From Streptomyces sp. L-9-10 (GTDB taxonomy: Bacteria; Actinomycetota; Actinomycetes; Streptomycetales; Streptomycetaceae): a DNA stretch of 64,000 nt. A program made the position numbers and the translations under genes. Shown one piece after another: positions 47,336 through 55,872 of this stretch (its first letter is position 1; every line of letters starts with the position of its first letter). The stretch covers positions 328,026 to 392,025 of the forward strand of contig NZ_PHRF01000005.1 of assembly GCF_004151105.1 (NCBI RefSeq), written 5' to 3'. Under the pieces are notes generated by a model. It worked only from the letters and a program-made list of their open reading frames with translations, was not told where the DNA came from and made no database searches.

Positions 47336-47487
47336 GGCTGCCCTCCGTGGACCGTCGGTGTGACTCCATGAAGCGTGGCCGACCGGCGCTCCGATGTGAC
47401 CGGATCTCGGCAATTTTGGCAGCACATTGCGCACAGAGCAGGCGCACGATTGTGGTAGACGAGCTCTGGGAGCAATAATCTGCCACC

Positions 47488-47931
47488 ATGGATGAGGTGG
47501 ACCGGTCGATTCTGGCCGTACTCGAACAGCATGGTCGGATCAGCAACAGCGAGCTCGCCGCCCGGGTCGGGCTGTCGCCGTCACCCTGCTTGCGGCGCGT
47601 GCGTCAGCTGGAGGAAGCCGGGGTCATCCGCGGTTACCGGGCGCTGATCGATCCCGCCGCGATCGGCCGCGGTCTGCGGGTGTTCGCGGGTGTCCGGCTG
47701 ATGCGGCACATCCGCGCGGACGTGGTGGCGTTCGAGCGTGGGGTCACCCGGCTGCCCGAGGTGGTCGCCTGCCACCACATCACCGGCAACTTCGACTATC
47801 TGCTCCAGGTCGAGGTGGCCGACCTGCCCGCCTACGAGGCCTTCCACGCCAACCAGTTGTCCACGCTGCCCGGCGTGGCCACGGTGACCAGCTACGTCAG
47901 CATGAAGACGCTCTCCGCCGACACCGCATGA
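47488..47931 (+). CDS. Lrp/AsnC-family regulator
   Basis: A 147-residue protein with an N-terminal helix-turn-helix (VDRSILAVLEQHGRISNSEL, then LSPSPCLRRVRQLEEAGVI) and a C-terminal RAM domain (ITGNFDYLLQVEVADLPAYE). It starts at 47488, divergent from the PLP-enzyme gene across 152 bases. It probably controls that gene in response to an amino acid. No clear ribosome site is visible. Confidence 0.9.
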   Translation: MDEVDRSILAVLEQHGRISNSELAARVGLSPSPCLRRVRQLEEAGVIRGYRALIDPAAIGRGLRVFAGVRLMRHIRADVVAFERGVTRLPEVVACHHITGNFDYLLQVEVADLPAYEAFHANQLSTLPGVATVTSYVSMKTLSADTA

Positions 47932-47978
47932 CGGTCCACGTCCCGGGCCGGTGGTCCGGCGCGGGGACCGCCGCGTAG

Positions 47979-48018
47979 CCGCCCGCGCTCCGGCAACTGC
48001 CGGCGGGAGCGCGGGCGG
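47979..48018. terminator. Bidirectional hairpin between Lrp-type and PhzF-type genes
   Basis: A 13-bp stem CCGCCCGCGCTCC / GGAGCGCGGGCGG extends through an inner CCGGC-AACT-GCCGG stem, between convergent stop codons at 47931 and 48027. Confidence 0.85.
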
Positions 48019-48026
48019 TGGGGCGG

Positions 48027-48875
48027 TCAGAGAGTGATGGTGCCGCGGATCCAGACGGTGGCGGCGCCGCTGACCCAGACGGTGCCGTCCGAATCGGCGG
48101 TGATCTCGATGCTCGCGGCCCGTCCCAGTCTCGTGCCCTGGGAGACCCGGTAGGAGGAGGGTGCGGCGCCGGCGGAGGTGAGCCACTGACCGACGGCGGC
48201 GTTCATGCTGCCGCACGCGGGGTCCTCGGGCACGCCGGCACCAGGGGCGAAGGTGCGCATCTCGAAGTGGTGTCGGTACCTGCGGGGATGGGCCCCGATC
48301 GCGCCGACCATCGCGGTCGGGATGAGGGAGAAGTCGGGTTCGAGCGCGAGGACCTCGTCGGCCGTGGGCAACTGGATCACGGCCCAGCCGGGACCGTTGT
48401 CGACCCACTGGTGGGCCACGACCCGGTCGCGTGTGATGCCGAACGCGGCCACGATCCGGTGCAGATAGTCGTCGTCGAGCGCTCCCTCACGTACGCGAGG
48501 CGGGGCGGCGAAGGACAGAGTGTCCTCGCCACGGCGCACGGTGACCAGGCCGGCGGCGCACTCCTGCACGATGCGGTCGGCGTGCCGCGGGATGCCGCCG
48601 CTGTCCAGCCAGGCGCGCGCGGAGCCGAGGGTGGGGTGCCCGGCGAACGGCAGCTCACCCTGGGGGGTGAAGATCCGCAACCGGTAGTCCGCCTCCGGGA
48701 CGGTCGGGGGCAGCACGAACGTGGTCTCGGACAGATTCGTCCAACGCGCCAGGCGTTGCATCTCCTCATCGGTCAGGTCCGTCCCGTCCAGGACGACCGC
48801 GACCGGGTTGCCGGAGAAGGGGCTTGTGGAAAACACGTCGACCTGCACGAACGAGCGTGTGCGCGGCATGGTCAT
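48027..48875 (-). CDS. PhzF-family epimerase/isomerase
   Basis: A 282-residue two-lobed protein with SFVQVDVFSTSPFSGNPVAV, the catalytic glutamate in NLSETTFVLPP, FAGHPTLGSARAWLD and the C-lobe EDPACGSMNAAVGQWL. PhzF proteins do proton shifts in phenazine and other pathways; most genomic copies have unknown substrates. No phenazine genes are present. The ATG at 48875 has a GAGAGG ribosome site that lies inside the left end of the inverted-repeat element at 48876-49041. Confidence 0.9.
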   Translation of the reverse strand: MTMPRTRSFVQVDVFSTSPFSGNPVAVVLDGTDLTDEEMQRLARWTNLSETTFVLPPTVPEADYRLRIFTPQGELPFAGHPTLGSARAWLDSGGIPRHADRIVQECAAGLVTVRRGEDTLSFAAPPRVREGALDDDYLHRIVAAFGITRDRVVAHQWVDNGPGWAVIQLPTADEVLALEPDFSLIPTAMVGAIGAHPRRYRHHFEMRTFAPGAGVPEDPACGSMNAAVGQWLTSAGAAPSSYRVSQGTRLGRAASIEITADSDGTVWVSGAATVWIRGTITL

Positions 48876-49041
48876 CTAGGGCCTCTCGTTTGGATCATGC
48901 CGGGCTCGCGTGCCCTGGCACCGCGCCTCGCCGCGTTGTCGTCGGTCACCAGGGCTCCGCCATGGCTCCCTCCTCCGCCTTGCGATCCACGGCACCAGAC
49001 CCCGCTCCCTGATCCGGCCTGATCCAAACGAAAGACCCTAG
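48876..49041. mobile_element. MITE-like 166-bp element with imperfect 25-bp terminal inverted repeats
   Basis: The left end CTAGGGCCTCTCGTTTGGAT (then CATGC) and the reverse complement of the right end, CTAGGGTCTTTCGTTTGGAT (then CAGGC), match at 22 of 25 positions. Both ends carry CTAG, compatible with TA or CTAG target duplication. The interior has no ORF of its own. This is the shape of a non-autonomous transposon. Confidence 0.7.
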
Positions 49042-49187
49042 GGCCTTTCAAGCGGCTGCGGCGGATTCCGCACGTCCCGCCCGTCGGCGGAAGCAGGTCC
49101 CATCCCAGGGGACGCCCGCGCGGGCAGGACAGAGCCAACCACAACAAAGTGGATCGCCCGGCCCGGCCACCACGGTCACCCCGGGTC

Positions 49188-49970
49188 TCACGCCGCGTCG
49201 GGCATCGCCTCGGTCCTGCCCCGGAAGGCCGGGTGGTCGCCGAGGCGGCGTACGTAGTCACGGAGCCGGGGGTACGAGCCGAGGGTGCCGGCCGGGCCGA
49301 GATGGACGAGCGCCACCCACAGGTCCACGTCCGCAGCCGTCAGATCTCCGCCCAACACGTAGGGATGCGTGGTGAGTTGACGGTCCAGCAGGCCCAGTGC
49401 CGCCGATCGTCCCGAGGACTGGGCAGCCGGGGTGATATCCCGGTCCAGCAGGTCGCGGAGGGCGTCGATGTCCGGAGCGAGGGCCGGCGGGCCGAGGGGG
49501 GAGGGGCGGGCTTCGTCGTGGCCGGAGAACAGGCTCGCGAGGTCGCGGAGGATACCGTCGGTGTCGTTGCTGACGATGCGTCCGCTCCAGCGGTCGCGCA
49601 GCGCGGGCGCTGTCAGCGGCCCGTCGTAGTGGTGCACCGTGGCCTCGTACGCGCCGCGCAGCGAGGCGAAGGCGTCGGGCGTCTCGGTGGGGTGTGTCAG
49701 GAGTGTGGTGCCGACCGTGTCCTTCAGGCCGAGCAGGTCGAGGGTGATCGAGATGCGCAGTGAGCGGGGACAGCACGCCGACAGGTAGAGATCGTAGCGG
49801 TGCGGCGCCGGGTAGAAGCCGCCGGCGAGACCGACGCCGATCCGGCTGTGGAAGCGGTGCGGGCGGGGCGACGCGGTGGCTCCCCTGGGGCGAAGCCTCG
49901 AAGCGGACGAACTCTGGTGACAGCCACCGGAGGTGGCCGTGCTGGAACTGCGCAAAGCTGTCTCGGGCAT
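49188..49970 (-). CDS. Glutathione S-transferase/glutathionyl-hydroquinone reductase-like protein
   Basis: A 260-residue protein. RYDLYLSACCPRSLRISITL has the Cys of Xi-class (ECM4/YqjG-like) enzymes in the thioredoxin-like domain. The all-helical C-terminal domain includes LRDLLDRDITPAAQ, HPYVLGGDLTAADVDLWVAL and GSYPRLRDYVRRLGDHP. The first 50 residues are low-complexity Ser/Arg-rich and may not fold. Actinobacterial members may use mycothiol or other thiols rather than glutathione. ATG 49970 has GGGAGAG upstream. A leader ORF precedes it at 50113-50178. Confidence 0.8.
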   Translation of the reverse strand: MPETALRSSSTATSGGCHQSSSASRLRPRGATASPRPHRFHSRIGVGLAGGFYPAPHRYDLYLSACCPRSLRISITLDLLGLKDTVGTTLLTHPTETPDAFASLRGAYEATVHHYDGPLTAPALRDRWSGRIVSNDTDGILRDLASLFSGHDEARPSPLGPPALAPDIDALRDLLDRDITPAAQSSGRSAALGLLDRQLTTHPYVLGGDLTAADVDLWVALVHLGPAGTLGSYPRLRDYVRRLGDHPAFRGRTEAMPDAA

Positions 49971-50112
49971 GACTCTCCCTTGGGGAACGAGGAAGCCACC
50001 GCCGCCTTGTGGGCACCAGCGGCCGGATGCGGAGCGACTGCGCCTTTCGCACGGGTCCGGATCGCACAGGTCCGGGATCGTACGGATCCGGATCGCACGG
50101 ACCGTCGGCGGA

Positions 50113-50178
50113 TCAGTAAGCGCTGGAGACACGCAGCAGATCGATGTGCAGGCGCCTCGTCAAGCCGTTCCTGGGCAT
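50113..50178 (-). CDS. Putative leader peptide upstream of GST-like gene
   Basis: A 21-residue ORF, MPRNGLTRRL then HIDLLRVSSAY, on the minus strand. The HIDLLRVSSA core matches the leader ORFs at 37355 and 50671. It ends 142 bases before the GST-like start. It has no Cys codon, unlike the other two. GGAGGTGGG lies about 11 bases upstream of its ATG. Confidence 0.7.
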   Translation of the reverse strand: MPRNGLTRRLHIDLLRVSSAY

Positions 50179-50670
50179 TGCCACCCGTTCCCACCTCCGG
50201 GGCTCGCGAGACGCGAGACCGCGCTTGCCCCGCCGCGCCGGCGGGACCCGGTCGTCACCCGGAGCACCCCGTCGCGGTGGAAGGGTTGCCTGTCGGCGGG
50301 CCGGGGCCGATGACCACATGAGCGGGCGAACCCGCGCCGTGGCGCTGACAATCGTGACCGTCCACATCAGTCTCGGTGCGCTCCGTGACGCCGTCAAGAA
50401 AGCCGGGCGCGCGGTCTCACCTGATGGTCACTCGCATGGACACGCGGCAGGCCGACGGAGCGGTCCTTACCCACCCCGACCACCCATGGGCGCGGCCCGG
50501 GACGGAGAAGAAGAACGGAGAAGAAAACCCGACGGCCGGAAGAAAGGGAATAGCCGCGCCGTTGTCGTTGTTCCGTTCCGTGCGGCGTGCCCTGAGGGAG
50601 CCGCGAGCGTGAGGCCGACAAGGCCCCGGGGCCCTGGGGCCGCCGGGCCGGAAGGGCGGAGGTGAGGTAC
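50179..50670. other. Divergent control region between two leader peptides
   Basis: These 492 bases separate two back-to-back leader ORFs and have no protein gene. They must hold both promoters. The part from 50490 to 50560 has low GC with a GGAGAAGAA repeat (acggagaagaagaacggaga). I could not assign -35/-10 boxes with confidence. Confidence 0.5.
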
Positions 50671-50787
50671 ATGCGTCCCGTGTCCCGCCGCCGTGCCGTG
50701 AAACCCGCCCTGCCCCGCCGTCTGCATCTGTACTCCCGGACACACATCGACCTGCTGCGCGTGGCCGGCGCGCTCTGTTGCTCGTGA
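50671..50787 (+). CDS. Putative leader peptide upstream of flavin-monooxygenase operon
   Basis: A 38-residue ORF, basic at the start (MRPVSRRRAVKPALPRR) and ending THIDLLRVAGALCCS. It shares the HIDLLRV core with the other two leader ORFs and has two adjacent Cys codons near its end, suited to cysteine-dependent attenuation (inference). A strong GGAGGTGAGG ribosome site lies upstream. It ends 75 bases before the operon. Confidence 0.75.
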   Translation: MRPVSRRRAVKPALPRRLHLYSRTHIDLLRVAGALCCS

Positions 50788-50862
50788 CCTGTTGTCCTCC
50801 AGCCGCACCCTGAGTACGGGTGCCGGCTCCCTCGTACGGCTGATCAGGAAGGCGTCACTCCC

Positions 50863-52077
50863 TTGTCCTCGTCACCCTCCCCGCTGCACCTCGCCGTTGC
50901 CCTCGACGGTGCCGGCTGGCACCCGGCCGCCTGGCGCGAGCCCGTCGCCCGCCCCGGTGAACTGCTCACCGCCGCCTACTGGACCGACCTCGTGACCGAG
51001 GCCGAGCGCGGTCTGCTCGACTTCGTGACCATCGAGGACGCGCTCGGCCTCCAGTCCTCGTCCTTCACCGAACCCGACGGCCGCACCGACCAGGTCCGCG
51101 GCCGCCTGGACGCCGTCCTCATCGCCGCGCGGGTCGCCCCGCTCACCCACCACATCGGTGTGGTGCCGACCGTCGTGGCCACCCACACGGAGCCGTTCCA
51201 CATCTCCAAGGCGATCGCCACCCTCGACTATGTGAGCACCGGCCGCGCGGGCCTGCGCGTACAGATCACGGCACGCCAGAACGAGGCCGCGCACTTCGGA
51301 CGCCGTACGTTCCCGCCGTTCCGCCGGGAGGACTACGACACGCCCGTTGTGCGTGAAGTCGTGGACGATGCCTTCGACGAGGCAGCGGACTACGTCGAGG
51401 TCGTGCGCCGGCTCTGGGACAGCTGGGAGGACGACGCGGAGATCCGGGACGTCGCCACCGGCCGCTTCATCGACCGGGCCAAGCTGCACTACATCGACTT
51501 CGAGGGCAGGCACTTCAGCGTCAAGGGTCCCTCCATCACGCCCCGCCCGCCCCAGGGCCAGCCGCTCGTCAGCGCCCTGGCCCACGCGACCGGCACCTAC
51601 CGGCTGGTGGCACGGGCCGCCGACATCGGATACGTCACCCCGTCCGACGCCGGCCAGGCCCGAGCCGTCGTCGAGGAGATCCGCGCCGAGCAGACCGCGG
51701 CCGGCCGCGCCCACGAGATCCTGCACGTCTTCGGCGACCTGGTGGTCTTCCTCGACGACGATCCCGCCGAGGCCGCGGCCCGCCGGGAGCGCCTGGACGC
51801 CCTCGCGGGATCCCCGTACACCAGCGACGCCCGGATCTTCACCGGCACCGCCGCCCAACTCGCCGATCTGCTACAGGAACTGGAGTCGGCGGGGCTGTCC
51901 GGCTTCCGGCTGCGTCCCGCCGTCGCCGGTCACGACCTTCCGGCGATCACCCAGGGCCTGGTCCCCGAACTCCAGCGCCGGGGCGCCTTCCGCCGCGCGT
52001 ACGAGGCCGACACCCTGCGCGGGCTGCTCGGGCTCTCCCGCCCGGCCAACCGCTACGCCGTCGCCACGACCGCCTGA
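50863..52077 (+). CDS. LLM-class flavin monooxygenase, operon gene 1
   Basis: A 404-residue luciferase-like TIM barrel with LHLAVALDGAGWHPAAWRE, EAERGLLDFVTIEDALGLQS, HISKAIATLDYVSTGRAGLR and PPQGQPLVSALAHATGTYRL. This is the NtaA/SnaA/DszA branch of FMNH2-using oxygenases. The TTG at 50863 has GGAAGG upstream and no nearer ATG exists. It is the first of four tightly packed relatives behind a cysteine-containing leader, so sulfur acquisition from organosulfur compounds is the best inference. An external flavin reductase is required and none is encoded here. Confidence 0.87.
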   Translation: MSSSPSPLHLAVALDGAGWHPAAWREPVARPGELLTAAYWTDLVTEAERGLLDFVTIEDALGLQSSSFTEPDGRTDQVRGRLDAVLIAARVAPLTHHIGVVPTVVATHTEPFHISKAIATLDYVSTGRAGLRVQITARQNEAAHFGRRTFPPFRREDYDTPVVREVVDDAFDEAADYVEVVRRLWDSWEDDAEIRDVATGRFIDRAKLHYIDFEGRHFSVKGPSITPRPPQGQPLVSALAHATGTYRLVARAADIGYVTPSDAGQARAVVEEIRAEQTAAGRAHEILHVFGDLVVFLDDDPAEAAARRERLDALAGSPYTSDARIFTGTAAQLADLLQELESAGLSGFRLRPAVAGHDLPAITQGLVPELQRRGAFRRAYEADTLRGLLGLSRPANRYAVATTA

Positions 52078-52097
52078 GCCCGAAGGAGCCTCCTCCC

Positions 52098-53471
52098 ATG
52101 AGCAAGCCGCTCAAGCAGATCCATCTCGCGGCCCATTTCCCCGGCGTCAACAACACCACCGTGTGGAGCGACCCCGAGGCCGGCAGCCACATCGAGTTCA
52201 GTTCCTTCGCGCACCTCGCGAAAACCGCCGAACGCGCCAAGTTCGACTTCCTGTTCCTCGCCGAGGGGCTGCGGCTGCGCGAACAGGGCGGAAAGATATA
52301 CGACTTGGACGTCGTCGGCCGCCCCGACACCTTCACCGTCCTCGCCGCGCTGGCCGCCGTCACCGAACACCTCGGCCTGACCGGCACCATCAACTCCACC
52401 TTCAACGAGCCCTACGAGGTGGCCCGCCAGTTCGCCAGCCTCGACCACCTCTCGGGCGGACGGGCCGCCTGGAACGTGGTCACCTCCTGGGACGCCTTCA
52501 CCGGCGAGAACTTCCGGCGCGGCGGCTTCCTCCCGCAGGAGGAGCGCTACTCGCGTGCGAAGGAGTTCCTCTCCACCGCCAACGAACTCTTCGACTCCTG
52601 GCACGGGGACGAGATCGTCGCCGACGCGGAGACCGGCACCTTCCTGCGGGACGCGCGGGCCGGAGCCTTCGTCCACCAGGGCCGGCACTTCGACATCCGG
52701 GGGCAGTTCAACGTCCCGCGCAGCCCGCAGGGCCGTCCGGTGATCTTCCAGGCCGGGGACTCCGAGGAGGGACGCGAGTTCGCCGCGTCGGGCGCCGACG
52801 CCATCTTCAGCCGGTACGCCACCCTCAAGGAGGGGCAGGCGTTCTACGCCGACGTCAAGGGCCGCCTGGCCCGGTACGGCCGCGGCCACGACCAGCTGCT
52901 GATCCTGCCCGCCGCGAGCTTCGTGCTCGGCGACACCGACGCCGAGGCGGAGGAACTGGCCCGGGTGGTGCGCCGCCAGCAGGTGAGCGGGGCCACGGCC
53001 ATCAAGCACCTGGAGTTCGTCTGGAACCGGGACCTGTCCGCGTACGACCCGGACGGCCCGCTGCCCGACATCGACCCCGACCTCGGCGAGCACACCATCG
53101 CCCGCGGGCGCGCCCAGGTACGGATGTACCGCGACCCGCTGGCCACGGCCCGCGAGTGGCGCGAGCTCGCCGCCGCCAACAAGTGGTCGATCCGTGACCT
53201 GGTCATCGAGACCGGCAACCGGCAGAGCTTCGTCGGCTCCCCGGCCACCGTCGCCGAGTCCGTCAACGACTTGGTCCAGGCCGATGCCGGCGACGGCTTC
53301 ATCCTCGTCCCGCACATCACCCCCGGCGGCCTCGACTCCTTCGCCGACCAGGTCGTCCCCCTGCTCCAGGAACGCGGTGTGTACCGCACGGAGTACGAGG
53401 GCACCACGCTGCGCGAGCACCTCGGCCTGGCCCACCCGGACGAGGTGCGCGACGAGCGTGCGGCGTCATGA
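52098..53471 (+). CDS. NtaA/DmoA-family FMN monooxygenase, operon gene 2
   Basis: A 457-residue protein with IHLAAHFPGVNNTTVW, KTAERAKFDFLFLAEGLRL, RPDTFTVLAALAAVTEHLGL and SLDHLSGGRAAWNVVTSW, the classic nitrilotriacetate/dimethylsulfide monooxygenase pattern. The length fits the family. AAGGAGCC precedes the ATG. It starts 20 bases after gene 1 and overlaps gene 3 by 4 bases. Substrate is unknown; a thioether or sulfone is plausible from the leader context. Confidence 0.9.
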   Translation: MSKPLKQIHLAAHFPGVNNTTVWSDPEAGSHIEFSSFAHLAKTAERAKFDFLFLAEGLRLREQGGKIYDLDVVGRPDTFTVLAALAAVTEHLGLTGTINSTFNEPYEVARQFASLDHLSGGRAAWNVVTSWDAFTGENFRRGGFLPQEERYSRAKEFLSTANELFDSWHGDEIVADAETGTFLRDARAGAFVHQGRHFDIRGQFNVPRSPQGRPVIFQAGDSEEGREFAASGADAIFSRYATLKEGQAFYADVKGRLARYGRGHDQLLILPAASFVLGDTDAEAEELARVVRRQQVSGATAIKHLEFVWNRDLSAYDPDGPLPDIDPDLGEHTIARGRAQVRMYRDPLATAREWRELAAANKWSIRDLVIETGNRQSFVGSPATVAESVNDLVQADAGDGFILVPHITPGGLDSFADQVVPLLQERGVYRTEYEGTTLREHLGLAHPDEVRDERAAS

Positions 53472-54559
53472 AATTCCTCGCCATCACCCTGATCGTGCAC
53501 GCCCCGCACCCGGTGACGGGCGTACGGAAATCCACCCAGGAGCGCTTCCGCGAGGTGCTCGACAACGCGCTCCTCGCCGAGGAGCTCGGCTTCGACGGAT
53601 TCGGCGTGGGGGAGCGGCACGAGCGGCCCTTCATCTCCTCGTCGCCGCCCGTCGTCCTCAGCCACATCGCCGCCCTCACCTCCCGGATCCGGCTGTTCAC
53701 CGCGGTCACCACGCTCAGCCTGCTGGACCCGGTGCGGGCGTACGAGGACTACGCGACCCTGGACCATCTCTCCGGCGGACGCCTTGAGCTGATCATCGGC
53801 AAGGGCAACGGGGCCGCCCAGCGGGACCTGTTCCGGGTCACCCCCGAGGACCAGTGGGACCGCAATGCCGAGAGCTACGAGGTGTTCCGCACGATCTGGC
53901 GCCAGGACAAGGTGACCGCCGCGACCCGCTTCCGCCCGGGACTCACGGACGCCGAGGTGTGGCCCCGGCCGTTCCAGCAGCCGATCCGGGTCTGGCACGG
54001 CAGCGCCACCAGCGAGGAGTCGGTCGATCTGGCCGCCCGCTACGGCGACCCGCTCTTCTCCGCCAACGTCACCAACCCCATAGAGCCCTACGCCGAGTTG
54101 ATCCGCTACTACCGCGAGCGCTGGGAGCACTACGGCCACGATCCGGCGGCCCTCGCGGTCGGTGCGGGGACGGCCGGCTTCTACGCGGCCCGTACGTCCC
54201 AGGAGGCGATCGCCGCCTACCGGCCCGTGTTCGAGGGGAACCTGGCGTTCCAGAAGCGGCTGGGCCTGGAGCCGGTGTTCCCGACCCTGGAGGACTTCGT
54301 GGAGCGCAGCTCGGCGCTGATCGGCAGCCCCCAGCAGATCATCGAGAAGGTACGGCGCTACCACGAACGGTTCGGGCACACCGTGCTGCATCTGCACGCG
54401 GACGCAGGAGGACTGACGGACCGTCAGCATCGCGACTCCCTCGAACTCTTCCAGTCGGACATCGCTCCGGTACTGCGCCGTGAGATCCCCGATCCGCCGT
54501 TCTCCTGGGGACCGGTCCTCGCGGAGCCCGTCGCCGTCTCCGCGCCCGCCGAGCACTGA
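53468..54559 (+). CDS. LLM-class flavin monooxygenase, operon gene 3
   Basis: A 363-residue protein with MKFLAITLIVHAPHPVTGV, EELGFDGFGVGERHERPF, YATLDHLSGGRLELIIGKGN and IRVWHGSATSEESVDL. It belongs to the alkanal-monooxygenase-like branch. ATGA overlap with gene 2 indicates coupled translation. The distinct substrate pocket compared with genes 1, 2 and 4 suggests a set of enzymes for different donors. Confidence 0.87.
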   Translation: MKFLAITLIVHAPHPVTGVRKSTQERFREVLDNALLAEELGFDGFGVGERHERPFISSSPPVVLSHIAALTSRIRLFTAVTTLSLLDPVRAYEDYATLDHLSGGRLELIIGKGNGAAQRDLFRVTPEDQWDRNAESYEVFRTIWRQDKVTAATRFRPGLTDAEVWPRPFQQPIRVWHGSATSEESVDLAARYGDPLFSANVTNPIEPYAELIRYYRERWEHYGHDPAALAVGAGTAGFYAARTSQEAIAAYRPVFEGNLAFQKRLGLEPVFPTLEDFVERSSALIGSPQQIIEKVRRYHERFGHTVLHLHADAGGLTDRQHRDSLELFQSDIAPVLRREIPDPPFSWGPVLAEPVAVSAPAEH

Positions 54560-54571
54560 GGAGCCTCGCAC

Positions 54572-55699
54572 ATGTCCGACATACCCCTCGGCGTCCTCGA
54601 CCTGGTCCCGGTCTCGTCCGGTTCCACCGCCACCGAGGCGCTGCGCAACTCCATCGACCTGGCCCGGCGGACCGAGAGCTTCGGCTACGCCCGCTACTGG
54701 TACGCCGAGCACCACCTCAACCCGGGCGTGGCCGGTACCTCGCCCGCGGTCGTCCTCGCCCTGACCGCCTCCGCGACCTCGACCATCCGGCTCGGCTCCG
54801 GCGCCGTGCAACTCGGCCACCGCACCGCCCTGTCCACGGTCGAGGAGTTCGGTCTGATCGACGCGCTGCACCCCGGGCGCCTCGACCTGGGCCTCGGGCG
54901 CTCCGGCGGCCGGCCGCCCGGCGGGCCCGTCACTCCGCCGCCGACCGCGACCCCCGTGGTCGACGGCCGTACCCCGGGCGGCCTGCGCATTCCCGCCCGC
55001 TTCTCCTTCGAGGGCCTGCTCGGCTCACCGCGTATCGCGCTCCAGCGGAAGCTGCTCCTTCTGCCGAACGCCGAGTCGCAGGCATACGGCGAGCAGGTCG
55101 ACGACATCCTGGCGCTGCTGGCGGGCACGTACCGCTCCGGGGACGGCGTCGAGGCGCATGTCGTGCCGGGAGAGGGCGCCGACATCGAGATCTGGATCCT
55201 GGGCAGCAGCGGCGGCGAGAGCGCCGAGGCCGCGGGCCGGGGCGGTCTGCGGTTCGCGGCGAACTACCACGTCAGTCCGGCCACGGTGCTGGAGGCGGTG
55301 GAGGGCTACCGCGCCGCGTTCAAGCCTTCCGACGTCCTCGACAAGCCGTACGTCAGTGTGTCCGCGGACGTCGTGGTCGCCCAGGACGACGAGACCGCCC
55401 GCGAACTCGCCACCGGCTACGGCCTGTGGGTCCGCAGCATCCGTACGGCCGAGGGCGCGATCCCGTTCCCCACGCCCGACGAGGCACGCGCCCACGCATG
55501 GTCCGACGCGGACCGGGCGCTGGTCCAGGACCGTGTGGACACCCAGTTCGCCGGCTCCCCGGGCCGCGTCGCCGACCAGCTGGCCCGGCTCCAGGAGGCC
55601 ACCGGCGCCGACGAGTTGCTGATCACCACGATCACCCACGGCCACGCGGACCGGGTGCGGTCCTACGAGCTGCTGGCCGAGGAGTGGCGCACGAGGTAA
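54572..55699 (+). CDS. MsnO8-family LLM-class oxidoreductase, operon gene 4
   Basis: A 375-residue protein beginning IPLGVLDLVPVSSGSTATEA, with YWYAEHHLNPGVAGTSPAVV, LGSGAVQLGHRTALSTVEEF and LDLGLGRSGG. This fits the MsnO8-type luciferase-like group. A GAGGAG ribosome site lies 12 bases after gene 3. It closes the operon; a hairpin terminator follows at 55722. Confidence 0.87.
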   Translation: MSDIPLGVLDLVPVSSGSTATEALRNSIDLARRTESFGYARYWYAEHHLNPGVAGTSPAVVLALTASATSTIRLGSGAVQLGHRTALSTVEEFGLIDALHPGRLDLGLGRSGGRPPGGPVTPPPTATPVVDGRTPGGLRIPARFSFEGLLGSPRIALQRKLLLLPNAESQAYGEQVDDILALLAGTYRSGDGVEAHVVPGEGADIEIWILGSSGGESAEAAGRGGLRFAANYHVSPATVLEAVEGYRAAFKPSDVLDKPYVSVSADVVVAQDDETARELATGYGLWVRSIRTAEGAIPFPTPDEARAHAWSDADRALVQDRVDTQFAGSPGRVADQLARLQEATGADELLITTITHGHADRVRSYELLAEEWRTR

Positions 55700-55721
55700 G
55701 CGGGCGCCGGACGGACCGTGT

Positions 55722-55749
55722 CGGGCACCGCGTCACCGCGCGGTGCCCG
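55722..55749 (+). terminator. Terminator of the flavin-monooxygenase operon
   Basis: An 11-bp stem CGGGCACCGCG / CGCGGTGCCCG with a 6-base loop, 22 bases after the last gene. Confidence 0.85.
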
Positions 55750-55826
55750 CGCACCGCTCACGGCCTCACCGGTGGACCATCATGTGGGACGCCCGGTCAC
55801 CCGCCGCGCACACTTCGCTGCGCTGG

Positions 55827-55872
55827 GGTGTGGATTCGCGAGAGCGTACGGTCTCTCGCGAATCTGCACACC
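55827..55872. repeat. Long inverted repeat between the two operons
   Basis: GATTCGCGAGAG and CTCTCGCGAATC (55833-55844 and 55853-55864) form a perfect 12-bp stem with an 8-base loop. Flanking GGTGTG and CACACC extend it past a 2-base bulge. There is no U-run. It could be a second terminator or a protein-binding site. Confidence 0.7.

Noticed and set aside
48027..48875. Phenazine biosynthesis locus
   Set aside because: PhzF-family proteins are widespread outside phenazine pathways and no other phz gene is present.
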